A stretch of DNA of 49,308 nucleotides from Paracoccus sigandri. Its GTDB lineage: Bacteria > Pseudomonadota > Alphaproteobacteria > Rhodobacterales > Rhodobacteraceae. How positions within the stretch are numbered: the stretch's first letter is position 1; every line of letters begins with the position of its first letter. A program made the translations under genes and the position numbers. The DNA lies in assembly GCF_003709565.1 (NCBI RefSeq), contig NZ_QNRC01000031.1, forward strand, positions 1 to 49,308. Direction: 5' to 3'. The notes beneath the pieces were generated by a model. That model searched no databases. It was not told the DNA's origin and worked only from the letters and a program-made list of their open reading frames with translations. Shown in pieces: positions 8,351 through 16,425 of this stretch.

Positions 8351-8826
8351 TGGGGGTGCTGCGGCTGATCCCCGCTGCCGCGCTGGCGGCGGGCCTGTCG
8401 CAGTTTCCCGCCTTCTCGGACCAGTATGTCCAGCGCCTGGGCGGCCAGGTCGATGCGCTGACCCGCGTGGCCGCCGAATTCGACGCCAGCGCCAGCCGCG
8501 CCGGGCTGAGCCGCGAGGCGGCGCTGGCCGACCTGACGGGCAGCGGCTTCCGCGACGCCCACCAGGCCGACATGCGCCGCAGCTTCGCGCGGCTGGAACA
8601 TGCCCGCGCCGACCTGGCGATGCTGCGCATGGCCGCGCCGCTGGAGCGGATGGCCCTGCCCCACCGGCTGCGCGACCGCGAGACGCTGGCCGCGACTTGG
8701 GGCGATTTCCGCCCCGCGATTCCCGTCACCTCGGCCGGGCTGATCGCCGCCGGAATCGGATTTCTGGCGGGCTGGCTGCTGCCCGGCCTGCTTGCCTGGC
8801 CGTTTCGCCGCGCCGCCCGCCACTGA
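8350..8826 (+). CDS. DUF2937 family membrane protein
   Basis: The product is 158 aa and resembles DUF2937 proteins of alphaproteobacteria. The N-terminal hydrophobic stretch GVLRLIPAAALAAGLSQF looks like a membrane anchor. A middle polar, alpha-helical region (about 25-110, rich in Ala/Arg/Asp) follows. A C-terminal membrane helix, SAGLIAAGIGFLAGWLLPGLLAW (about 127-150), ends in an Arg/His-rich tail. The function is unknown. The ATG at 8350 shares its A with the proS TGA; an in-frame GTG lies one codon earlier (8347). The overlap suggests co-translation with proS. Confidence 0.75.
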   Translation: MGVLRLIPAAALAAGLSQFPAFSDQYVQRLGGQVDALTRVAAEFDASASRAGLSREAALADLTGSGFRDAHQADMRRSFARLEHARADLAMLRMAAPLERMALPHRLRDRETLAATWGDFRPAIPVTSAGLIAAGIGFLAGWLLPGLLAWPFRRAARH

Positions 8827-8941
8827 CGCCACGTAATCCTGCCGGATTCGTCATGACTTGCGCGTGACATCCTGCTTCCCTTTTGGGCAAGGCGCTTCTA
8901 ACCTGCCGTGCAGGACCTTGTTCCAACTGGGAGACGACCAA

Positions 8942-10126
8942 ATGAAAAAGCTTCTTCTCGCCACCGCTGCAAGCGCGCTGCTGACCGGCGCCGCGGGTGC
9001 CGAAGAGATCAAACTGGGTATCCTGTTCGGCTTTACCGGGCCGCTGGAATCGATGTCGCCCGACATGCAGAGGGGCGCCGAACTGGCGATGAGGGAGGTC
9101 AGCGATTCCGGCAAGCTGCTGGATGGCTCGACCGTGGTCGCCGTCACCGGCGACACGACCTGCATCGACGCCGCCGCCGCCACCGCCGCGGCCGAGCGCC
9201 TGATCACCGCCGAGGGCGTGAAGGGCATCGTCGGCGGCATGTGCTCGGGCGAGACCATCGCCACGCTGGAAAACGTGGCGCTGCCCAACGGCATCGTGAT
9301 GATCTCGCCCTCGGCGACCTCACCGGCGCTGTCCACGATCGAGGATAACGGGCTGTTCTTCCGCACCTCGCCCTCGGATGCGCGCCAGGGCGAAGTGATG
9401 GCCGACATCATCCTGGAAAAGGGCATCGACACGGTCGCGGTGACCTATACCAACAACGATTACGGCAAGGGCCTGGCCGACAGCTTCGCCGCGGCCTTCG
9501 CGGAGAAGGGCGGCACCGTCACGGTGAATTCGCCCCATGACGACGGCAAGCCCGACTATTCGGCCGAAGTCGCGGCCCTGGCCTCGGCCGGCGGCGACGC
9601 GCTGGTCGTGGCGGGCTATGTCGACCAGGGCGGCTCGGGGATCGTGCGCGGCGCGCTGGATACCGGCGCCTTCGACACCTTCGTCTTCCCCGACGGCATG
9701 ATCGGCCAGGCGCTGGTCACCAATTTCGGCGCCGAGATCGACGGCAGCTTCGGCCAGAACCCCGCCGCCGAGGGCGAGGGCCGCGACACCTTCATCGCCA
9801 TGGCGCAGGAAGCGGGCTTCGACGGCTCGGGCGCCTTCGCGGCCGAATCCTATGACGCCGCCGCGCTGATCCTCTTGGCGATGGCCAAGGCCGGCTCCAG
9901 CGATCCCAATGTCTACAAGGACAGCGTGATGGATATCGCCAACGAACCCGGCGAGCAGATCCTGCCGGGCCAGCTGGAAAGGGCGCTGGAGATCATCGCC
10001 GAGGGTGGCGATGTCGACTATGTCGGCGCGACCTCGGTGGAACTGGTCGGACCGGGCGAATCGGCCGGCGTCTATCGCGAGGTCTCCTTCTCGGGTGGCG
10101 AAATGGAAGTCATCGGCTATCGCTGA
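8942..10126 (+). CDS. ABC transporter substrate-binding protein, branched-chain amino acid type
   Basis: The product is 394 aa. A signal peptide MKKLLLATAASALLTGAAGA (1-20) is followed by a periplasmic type I two-lobe binding fold beginning EIKLGILFGFTGPLES. Two cysteines, in TTCIDAAAA and GGMCSGET, match the disulfide of LivJ-type proteins. The lid segment YTNNDYGKGLADSFAAAF is typical. It should deliver a small polar ligand, an amino acid, amide or similar, to the importer encoded downstream; specificity cannot be read from sequence. GGGAGA lies 8-9 bases before the ATG at 8942. A terminator follows, so this gene is probably expressed well above the permease genes. Confidence 0.9.
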   Translation: MKKLLLATAASALLTGAAGAEEIKLGILFGFTGPLESMSPDMQRGAELAMREVSDSGKLLDGSTVVAVTGDTTCIDAAAATAAAERLITAEGVKGIVGGMCSGETIATLENVALPNGIVMISPSATSPALSTIEDNGLFFRTSPSDARQGEVMADIILEKGIDTVAVTYTNNDYGKGLADSFAAAFAEKGGTVTVNSPHDDGKPDYSAEVAALASAGGDALVVAGYVDQGGSGIVRGALDTGAFDTFVFPDGMIGQALVTNFGAEIDGSFGQNPAAEGEGRDTFIAMAQEAGFDGSGAFAAESYDAAALILLAMAKAGSSDPNVYKDSVMDIANEPGEQILPGQLERALEIIAEGGDVDYVGATSVELVGPGESAGVYREVSFSGGEMEVIGYR

Positions 10127-10143
10127 GGACCGAGCCATGCTCC

Positions 10144-10178
10144 GGCCCGGCGCCCGGATCGGGTGTCGGGCCTTTTTT
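10144..10178 (+). terminator. Terminator/attenuator between binding-protein and ATPase genes
   Basis: A 12-bp stem (10144-10155 with 10161-10172, two G-U pairs) has loop GGATC and is followed by six T (10173-10178). It lies 17 bases after the binding-protein stop and 61 bases before the first ATPase gene. It should end most transcripts, with partial read-through feeding the transporter genes. Confidence 0.85.
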
Positions 10179-10239
10179 CAATGACAAGAACCGCCAAGGC
10201 GGTCATCCTTCACCAATGGCGTGAAGACAGGGACGTATA

Positions 10240-11037
10240 ATGATCAGGGTCGAGGACCTACACAGACATTTCGGCGGCTTTCGTGCCGTGGACGGCGCCA
10301 GCCTGACCATCGAGAAAGGCTCGATCACCGGGCTGATCGGACCCAACGGCGCCGGAAAGACAACGCTGTTCAACGTGATCGCGGGCGTGCTGCCGCCGAC
10401 ATCGGGCCATGTCTACATGGACGGCCAGGACATCACCGGCCTGCCCCCGCACCAGCTGTTCCATCGCGGGCTGCTGCGCACCTTCCAGCTGGCGCATGAA
10501 TTCGCCTCGATGACCGTGCGCGAGAACCTGATGATGGTTCCCGGCGGCCAGTCGGGCGAGGTGCTGTGGAACACCTGGTTCCGCCGCGGCCAGATCGCCC
10601 GCGAAGAGGCCGAGCTGCGCAAGCGCGCCGACGAGGTGCTGGATTTCCTGACGATCCGGCACCTGGCCACCGAAAAGGCCGGCAACCTGTCGGGCGGGCA
10701 GAAGAAGCTGCTGGAACTGGGCCGCACGATGATGGTCGACGCCAAGATCGTCTTCCTGGACGAGGTCGGCGCGGGCGTGAACCGGACGCTTCTGGGCACC
10801 ATCGGCGACGCCATCGTGCGCCTGAACAAGGAGCGCGGCTATACCTTCTGCGTGATCGAGCATGACATGGATTTCATCGGCCGGCTGTGCGACCCGGTGA
10901 TCGTCATGGCCGAGGGCAAGGTGCTGGCCGAGGGATCCGCCGACGAGATCATGAAGAACGAGGACGTGATCGAGGCCTATCTGGGCACCGGTCTGAAGAA
11001 CAAGGTGAAGGCCGAACTGGCCGGAGGTGATGCATGA
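10240..11037 (+). CDS. livG: ABC transporter ATP-binding protein, LivG type
   Basis: The product is 265 aa. Walker A is GPNGAGKTT (about residues 31-39). The Q-loop lies in LRTFQLAHEF, the signature is NLSGGQKKLLELGR, and the H-loop is IEHDMDF. Walker B is IVFLDEVGAGVN. The usual DEPxAGLN of LivG proteins has Val in place of Pro here, which is unusual, although the catalytic Glu is kept. It forms one half of the cytoplasmic ATPase pair with the next gene. AGGGA lies about 8 bases before the ATG at 10240. The 3' end overlaps the next gene by 4 bases (ATGA). Confidence 0.92.
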   Translation: MIRVEDLHRHFGGFRAVDGASLTIEKGSITGLIGPNGAGKTTLFNVIAGVLPPTSGHVYMDGQDITGLPPHQLFHRGLLRTFQLAHEFASMTVRENLMMVPGGQSGEVLWNTWFRRGQIAREEAELRKRADEVLDFLTIRHLATEKAGNLSGGQKKLLELGRTMMVDAKIVFLDEVGAGVNRTLLGTIGDAIVRLNKERGYTFCVIEHDMDFIGRLCDPVIVMAEGKVLAEGSADEIMKNEDVIEAYLGTGLKNKVKAELAGGDA

Positions 11038-11792
11038 GCGTGACCGCGACCACTCCCGCGGAAACCGCCGCTGCCGCCGCCGATGCGGCGCATTTCCTGT
11101 CCGCGACGGCGATGCGCGGCGGCTATGGCAAGGCCGACATCCTGCATGGCTGCACGCTGAACGTGGACAAGGGCCAGATCGCGGTGATCGTCGGCCCCAA
11201 CGGCGCGGGCAAGTCCACCGCCATGAAGGCGGTCTTCGGAATGCTGCCCTTGCGCGAGGGCCGCGTGACGCTGGACGGCGAGGACATCACCGGCCTGTCG
11301 CCGCAGGACCGGGTGCGCAAGGGCATGGGCTTCGTGCCGCAGGTCCACAACGTCTTTCCCTCGATGACGGTCGAGGAGAACCTGGAGATGGGCGCCTTCA
11401 TCCGCACGGGCGACATCGCCGCCACGATGGAGCAGGTCTACGAGCTGTTCCCGATCCTCAGGACCAAGCGCCGCCAGCCGGCGGGCGAGCTGTCGGGCGG
11501 CCAGCGCCAGCAGGTCGCCGTCGGCCGCGCGCTGATGACCCGCCCCCGCCTGCTGATGCTGGACGAGCCCACCGCGGGCGTCAGCCCCATCGTCATGGAC
11601 GAGCTGTTCGACCGCATCATCGAGATCGCCCGCAGCGGCATCTCGATCCTGATGGTGGAACAGAACGCCCGCCAGGCCCTGGAGATCGCCGATATCGGCT
11701 ATGTCCTGGTGCAGGGCACCAACCGCTATACCGACACGGGTGCCGCGCTGATGGCCGACCCCGAGGTCCGGCGCACCTTCCTGGGGGGCTGA
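11034..11792 (+). CDS. livF: ABC transporter ATP-binding protein, LivF type
   Basis: The product is 252 aa. After an Ala-rich extension of about 26 residues, the core starts at MRGGYGKADILHGC. Walker A is GPNGAGKS, the Q-loop FVPQVHNVFPSMTVEENL, the signature ELSGGQRQQVAVGRAL, Walker B LLMLDEPTAGVSP and the H-loop MVEQNARQAL. This is the second ATPase of the importer. Its ATG overlaps the livG stop (ATGA), indicating translational coupling. The alternative start at the core Met (about residue 27) is possible but has no better ribosome site. Confidence 0.92.
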   Translation: MSVTATTPAETAAAAADAAHFLSATAMRGGYGKADILHGCTLNVDKGQIAVIVGPNGAGKSTAMKAVFGMLPLREGRVTLDGEDITGLSPQDRVRKGMGFVPQVHNVFPSMTVEENLEMGAFIRTGDIAATMEQVYELFPILRTKRRQPAGELSGGQRQQVAVGRALMTRPRLLMLDEPTAGVSPIVMDELFDRIIEIARSGISILMVEQNARQALEIADIGYVLVQGTNRYTDTGAALMADPEVRRTFLGG

Positions 11793-11795
11793 CTT

Positions 11796-12803
11796 ATGGA
11801 TATCCTGAATGCCCTGGTGGCCATCCTGAACTACGTCGTCATCCCCGCCACCGCCTATGGCGCGCAGCTGGCCCTGGGCGCGCTGGGGGTGACGCTGATC
11901 TACGGCATCCTGCGCTTCTCGAACTTCGCCCATGGCGACACGATGGCGATCGGCACGGCCATCACCATCCTGTTCACCTGGATGCTGCAGAGCTTCGGCA
12001 TCAGCTTCGGCCCGCTGCCCACCGCGCTTCTGGCGCTGCCCCTGGGCATTGCCGCGACCGCGGTGCTGGTGCTGGCGACCGACCGCGCCGTCTATCGCTT
12101 CTATCGCGTGCAGCGGGCGGCGCCGATCATCTTCGTGATGGCCTCGGTCGGGGTCATGTTCGTGCTGAACGGGCTGACCCGCCTGCTGATCGGCGTCGAC
12201 GAGCGGCGCTTCGACGACGGCACCCGCTTCGTCATCAATGCCCGCGAATTCCGCGAATGGTCGGGCCTGTCCGAGGGGCTGGCGCTGCGCGGCACGCAGG
12301 TGCTGACCGTGGTGGTCGCCGTGGCCGTGGTCTGGGCGCTGTTCTGGTTCCTGAACCGGACCCGCTCGGGCAAGGCCATGCGCGCCTATTCCGACAACGA
12401 GGACCTGGCGCTGCTGTCGGGGATCGACCCCGAGCGCGTGGTGCGGCTGACCTGGATCATCGCGGCGGGGCTGGCGACCATCGCCGGCGTCCTTTACGGG
12501 CTGGACAAGTCCTTCCGGCCGTTCAACTATTTCCAGATGCTGCTGCCGATCTTCGCGGCCGCCATCGTGGGGGGACTGGGCAACCCGGTCGGCGCCATCG
12601 CCGGCGGCTTCATCGTCGCCTTTTCTGAGGTCGCGGTGACCTATCCCTGGCGCAAGGTGGCGGGCTATCTGGCGCCCGACTGGCAGCCCGCCGGGCTGCT
12701 GCAGCTGCTGGGGACGGAATACAAGTTCGCCGTCAGCTTCGTCATTCTGATCGTTGTGCTGCTGTTCAGGCCGACCGGCCTGTTCCGCGGCAAGTCGGTA
12801 TAA
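11796..12803 (+). CDS. livH: Branched-chain amino acid-type ABC permease, LivH type
   Basis: The product is 335 aa, a polytopic inner-membrane permease with about eight helices. The family signature LGVTLIYGILRFSNFAHGD lies near residues 32-50, and the coupling region AMRAYSDNEDLALLSGIDPERVVRLTW near 190-216. GGLGNPVGAIAGGFIVAFSE follows in the last helices. It pairs with the LivM-type permease to form the translocation path. It starts three bases after the livF stop. A periplasmic insert of about 40 residues (DERRFDDGTRFVINAREFREW and following) is typical of this subfamily. Confidence 0.92.
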   Translation: MDILNALVAILNYVVIPATAYGAQLALGALGVTLIYGILRFSNFAHGDTMAIGTAITILFTWMLQSFGISFGPLPTALLALPLGIAATAVLVLATDRAVYRFYRVQRAAPIIFVMASVGVMFVLNGLTRLLIGVDERRFDDGTRFVINAREFREWSGLSEGLALRGTQVLTVVVAVAVVWALFWFLNRTRSGKAMRAYSDNEDLALLSGIDPERVVRLTWIIAAGLATIAGVLYGLDKSFRPFNYFQMLLPIFAAAIVGGLGNPVGAIAGGFIVAFSEVAVTYPWRKVAGYLAPDWQPAGLLQLLGTEYKFAVSFVILIVVLLFRPTGLFRGKSV

Positions 12804-12815
12804 GGAGGCCGCCTG

Positions 12816-14153
12816 ATGTCCACCAACCGTCAAGCCGCCGCCTCCAGCCGCTGGCGCGCGCCCGTCCTGTTCGCCATCCTCGCCGTGCTGTTCCTGCTGG
12901 AGGGCACGGTGCGCAACGCGATGTTCTCGGGCAGCTGGAACACCTCGCTGGCGATCCTGAACATGGGGCTGATCTCGGCCATCACCGCGCTTGGGGTGAA
13001 CATGCAATGGGGCTATGCGGGCCTGTTCAATGCCGGGGTCGTCGGCTTCCTGGCGCTGGGGGCGCTGGCGCCGATCCTGATCTCGCTGCCGCCGGTGGAA
13101 GGCGCCTGGGCCGCGGGCGGGCCGCGGCTGATGGCCGCGCTGCTGGCCGGGCTGGGCACGCTGGCGCTGGCCTCGATGGCCTGGCACCGGCTGCGCGCGG
13201 GGCGCGGGCTGGCCGTCACGCTGATCCTGATCGCGGGATTCGTGATCTATCGCTGGCTGTTCGACCCCGCCGTCACCGCCATCGAGGCGAACAACCCCGC
13301 CCGCCACGGCAATATCGGCGGGCTGGGCCTGCCGATCCTGCTGTCCTGGCTGGTCGGCGGGATCTTCGCCGCCGCCGCCGCCTGGGCGATCGGCAAGGTG
13401 GCGCTGGGGCTGCGCTCGGACTACCTGGCGATCGCCACGCTGGGGATCGGCGAGATCATCGTGGCCGTCTTGCGCAACGAGGAATGGCTGGCACGCGGCG
13501 TCAAGAACATCACCGCCATCCCGCGCCCGGTGCCCTACGAGGTGCAGCTGCAGCGCAACCCGGAATTCGTCGAATTCGCCCAGAGCTGGGGCTTCACCGC
13601 CGCCACCGGCTCGGGCGTCTGGGTGAAGCTGGGCTACATGTCGCTGTTCCTGGTCGTGCTGCTGACGCTGATCCTGCTGGCGCAGCTGGCGCTGAACTCG
13701 CCCTGGGGGCGGATGATGCGCGCGATCCGCGACAACGAGACCGCCGCCGAGGCGATGGGCAAGCATGTCACCGCGCGGCACCTGCAGATCTTCGTCATCG
13801 GCTCGGCGGTGATCGGGATCTCGGGGGCGATGATGGTGACGCTGGACGGGCTGCTGGCACCGTCGAGCTACAACCCGCTGCGCTATACCTTCCTGATCTG
13901 GGTGATGGTGATCGTCGGCGGCTCGGGCAACAACTGGGGCTCGGTGCTGGGGGCGGTGCTGATCTGGTTTCTGTGGATCAAGGCCGAGGTCTGGGGGCCG
14001 GCGCTGATCGGGTTGCTGACCCTGCCGCTGCCGGATGGCGGGCTGAAGTCGCATCTGCTGTCCGGTTCGCCGCATATGCGCTTCATCGCGATGGGGCTGG
14101 TCTTGCTGCTGGTGCTGCGCTTCGCCCCGCGCGGGCTGGTGCCGGAACGCTGA
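12816..14153 (+). CDS. livM: Branched-chain amino acid-type ABC permease, LivM type
   Basis: The product is 445 aa, the second and larger permease. Family segments seen are GVNMQWGYAGLFNAGVVGF (about 61-79), ALGLRSDYLAIATLGIGEII (about 197-216) and SPWGRMMRAIRDNETAAEAMG (the ATPase-coupling loop, about 296-316). It is longer than a minimal LivM because of a hydrophobic insert after helix 4 and a periplasmic stretch around 255-280. AAGGAGG lies 6-7 bases before the ATG at 12816. It ends the operon; the repeat-type hairpin at 14178 follows. Confidence 0.92.
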   Translation: MSTNRQAAASSRWRAPVLFAILAVLFLLEGTVRNAMFSGSWNTSLAILNMGLISAITALGVNMQWGYAGLFNAGVVGFLALGALAPILISLPPVEGAWAAGGPRLMAALLAGLGTLALASMAWHRLRAGRGLAVTLILIAGFVIYRWLFDPAVTAIEANNPARHGNIGGLGLPILLSWLVGGIFAAAAAWAIGKVALGLRSDYLAIATLGIGEIIVAVLRNEEWLARGVKNITAIPRPVPYEVQLQRNPEFVEFAQSWGFTAATGSGVWVKLGYMSLFLVVLLTLILLAQLALNSPWGRMMRAIRDNETAAEAMGKHVTARHLQIFVIGSAVIGISGAMMVTLDGLLAPSSYNPLRYTFLIWVMVIVGGSGNNWGSVLGAVLIWFLWIKAEVWGPALIGLLTLPLPDGGLKSHLLSGSPHMRFIAMGLVLLLVLRFAPRGLVPER

Positions 14154-14164
14154 GCCCGCGTTTG

Positions 14165-14225
14165 CGTCCCGCGAGCGCCGGGGGGCTGTCGGCCCCCCGG
14201 ACCCCCCGAGGGTATTTCGGCAACG
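14165..14225 (+). repeat. Dispersed GC-hairpin/GGTATTT repeat, copy 1
   Basis: GCGTCCCGCGA is followed by a 9-bp perfect stem CCGGGGGGC/GCCCCCCGG (14178-14186 with 14192-14200) and the tail ACCCCCCGAGGGTATTT. The same arrangement recurs at 28789-28850, and the tail alone at 34079-34150 on the other strand. The element sits just after livM and may end its transcript. Confidence 0.75.
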
Positions 14226-14253
14226 AAGAAGATGCGGGGAAGAAGATGCGGGG
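14226..14253 (+). repeat. 14-bp tandem duplication in the guaA leader
   Basis: AAGAAGATGCGGGG occurs twice without interruption (14226-14239 and 14240-14253), directly after repeat copy 1 and 57 bases before the guaA start. It looks like a slippage product. Confidence 0.8.
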
Positions 14254-14310
14254 TGGGTGCGTTTCGCTGCCCTCTTGCGCGGCGGCGGCGGGGCGCTTAA
14301 AGCCGCAATC

Positions 14311-15870
14311 ATGACCCAGCATCAGCGCCTTCTCATCATCGATTTCGGCTCTCAGGTGACCCAGTTGATCGCGCGCAGGCTGCGCGAGCTGAACGTCTAT
14401 TGCGAGATCCATCCCTACAACCTGCTGACCGAGGCGAAGCTGCAGGAGCTTGCCCCGCAGGCGGTGATCCTGTCGGGCGGGCCCGACAGCGTGACGCGCG
14501 AGGGCAGCCCGCGCGCGCCGCAGGCGCTGTTCGAGATGGGCGTGCCGGTCTTCGGCATCTGCTATGGCCAGCAGGTGATGATGGCGCAGCTGGGCGGCAA
14601 GGTCGAGGCCGGGCATCATGCCGAATACGGCCGCGCCTTCATCGCGCCGGCCCCCGGCCACAAGGGCGACGGGATCTTTGCCGGGCTGTTCGAGGAGGGC
14701 CGCGAGGAGGTCTGGATGAGCCATGGCGACCGCGTGACCGCGCTGGCGCCGGGTTTCGAGGTGATCGGCACGTCGCCGGGCGCGCCCCTGGCGATGATCG
14801 CCGACGAGGCGCGGCGCTTCTATGCGGTGCAGTTCCATCCCGAGGTGCATCACACCCCGAACGGCCGCGTCATGCTGGAGAATTTCCTGCGCCTGGCGGG
14901 CTTTGCCGGCGACTGGACCATGGCCGGCTATCGCGCCGAGGCGATCCGCAAGATCCGCGAGCAGGTCGGCGACCGCAAGGTGATCTGCGGGCTGTCGGGG
15001 GGCGTGGACAGTTCGGTCGCGGCGGTGCTGATCCACGAGGCGATCGGCGATCAGCTGACCTGCGTCTTCGTCGATCATGGGCTTCTGCGGCAGAACGAGG
15101 CGCAGGAGGTGGTCGCGATGTTCCGCGACAACTACAACATCCCGCTGATCCATGCCGATGAATCCGAGCTGTTCCTGGGCGCGCTGGACGGCGTCTCGGA
15201 CCCCGAGACCAAGCGCAAGACCATCGGCAGGCTGTTCATCGACGTCTTTCAGAAATATGCCAACCAGATCGAGGGCGCCGAGTTCCTGGCGCAGGGCACG
15301 CTCTATCCGGACGTGATCGAGAGCGTGTCCTTCAGCGGCGGGCCCTCGGTCACGATCAAGTCGCATCACAATGTGGGTGGCCTGCCCGAGAAGATGGGCC
15401 TGAAGCTGGTCGAGCCGCTGCGCGAGCTCTTCAAGGACGAGGTCCGCGCCCTGGGCCGCGAGCTGGGCCTGCCCGAGAGCTTCATCGGCCGCCACCCCTT
15501 CCCCGGCCCCGGCCTGGCCATCCGCTGCCCCGGCGAGATCACCCGCGAGAAGCTGGAGATCCTGCGCAAGGCCGATGCCGTCTATATCGACCAGATCCGC
15601 AGGCATGGGCTCTATGACGAGATCTGGCAGGCCTTCGTGGCGATCCTGCCGGTGCGCACGGTCGGCGTGATGGGCGACGGGCGCACCTATGACTATGCCT
15701 GCGCGCTACGGGCCGTGACCTCGGTCGACGGGATGACGGCGGATTACTATCCCTTCAGCCACGATTTCCTGGGCGAGACCGCGACGCGGATCATCAACGA
15801 AGTGAAGGGCATCAACCGCGTCACCTATGACGTGACCTCGAAGCCGCCGGGCACCATCGAATGGGAGTGA
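14311..15870 (+). CDS. guaA: GMP synthase (glutamine-hydrolysing)
   Basis: The product is 519 aa. It converts XMP, ATP and glutamine to GMP. The N-terminal class I amidotransferase has the catalytic Cys in GICYGQQ (Cys84) and the His/Glu pair in FHPEVHHT. The PP-loop ATP pyrophosphatase motif GLSGGVDSS follows at about residue 230. The C-terminal dimerisation domain ends ...VTYDVTSKPPGTIEWE, the canonical GuaA ending. I chose ATG 14311 because the family starts at this point and an upstream ATG at 14257 would add unrelated residues. The partner gene guaB lies about 10 kb away on the other strand. Confidence 0.97.
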   Translation: MTQHQRLLIIDFGSQVTQLIARRLRELNVYCEIHPYNLLTEAKLQELAPQAVILSGGPDSVTREGSPRAPQALFEMGVPVFGICYGQQVMMAQLGGKVEAGHHAEYGRAFIAPAPGHKGDGIFAGLFEEGREEVWMSHGDRVTALAPGFEVIGTSPGAPLAMIADEARRFYAVQFHPEVHHTPNGRVMLENFLRLAGFAGDWTMAGYRAEAIRKIREQVGDRKVICGLSGGVDSSVAAVLIHEAIGDQLTCVFVDHGLLRQNEAQEVVAMFRDNYNIPLIHADESELFLGALDGVSDPETKRKTIGRLFIDVFQKYANQIEGAEFLAQGTLYPDVIESVSFSGGPSVTIKSHHNVGGLPEKMGLKLVEPLRELFKDEVRALGRELGLPESFIGRHPFPGPGLAIRCPGEITREKLEILRKADAVYIDQIRRHGLYDEIWQAFVAILPVRTVGVMGDGRTYDYACALRAVTSVDGMTADYYPFSHDFLGETATRIINEVKGINRVTYDVTSKPPGTIEWE

Positions 15871-15892
15871 TCCCGCGCCTGTAGGTGCGGGA
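15871..15892 (+). terminator. Hairpin directly after guaA
   Basis: TCCCGCGCC (15871-15879) pairs with GGTGCGGGA (15884-15892), including one G-U, around a TGTA loop. It starts at the base after the stop codon. There is no T-run, so it is a weak or Rho-assisted terminator at best. Confidence 0.4.
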
Positions 15893-15980
15893 CGGGCCAC
15901 CTCGCCTGCCGCGGCGCTCGTGCTTTTCTTCGCCCGCCGCCTCCTCTAGGATGCGGCAGAGACCGCGAACAGGACCCATC

Positions 15981-16421
15981 ATGGCCTTTGAATATACCGT
16001 CATCGCCGCACCCGACCGGGGCGAGAAGTCCAGATCGGCCAAGACCCCGGCGGATCGCTATGCGCTGGCGCTGGCGGCGGAGCTGAACCGGATGGCGGGT
16101 GACGGCTGGGATTACGTCCGGGCCGAGACCCTGCCAAGCGAGGAACGCAGCGGGCTGACCGGCCGGGCGACGATCTATCACAACGTCCTGGTCTTCCGGC
16201 GGGCGAAACCCGCCGCCGATATTCGCAGCGAGGGCATCGCGCGCCGGCCGCAGCCCGAATATCCCGCCAGCGCGACGCCCATGCGCGATCCCGAACCCAC
16301 GCCGCGCCTGCCCGAATCCGCCGCGCCGATGAAATCGGATCATGCCGCGGCGCCCGCCGAGGACAATGCCGCGCCCGATTCGACGCCCCCGGCGCCGCGC
16401 AAGGGCAGCGACCCGGCCTGA
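15981..16421 (+). CDS. DUF4177 domain protein
   Basis: The product is 146 aa. The N-terminal 70 residues fit the small DUF4177 fold: MAFEYTVIAAP, then LNRMAGDGWDYVRAETLPSEER, then ATIYHNVLVFRR. The C-terminal half (from about 75) is low-complexity, rich in Pro/Ala/Asp, and probably disordered. The function is not known. I chose ATG 15981 because the domain begins there and AGGA precedes it; earlier in-frame codons give no domain sequence. It is convergent with the amidotransferase gene. The two stop codons lie inside the perfect palindrome CCTGAGCGCTCAGG (16417-16430). Confidence 0.75.
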   Translation: MAFEYTVIAAPDRGEKSRSAKTPADRYALALAAELNRMAGDGWDYVRAETLPSEERSGLTGRATIYHNVLVFRRAKPAADIRSEGIARRPQPEYPASATPMRDPEPTPRLPESAAPMKSDHAAAPAEDNAAPDSTPPAPRKGSDPA

Positions 16422-16425
16422 GCGC

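Noticed and set aside
10977..14312. A 1111-codon minus-strand frame across livF, livH and livM
   Set aside because: Antisense shadow of the permease genes, rich in Gln/His/Arg; no start signal or family.
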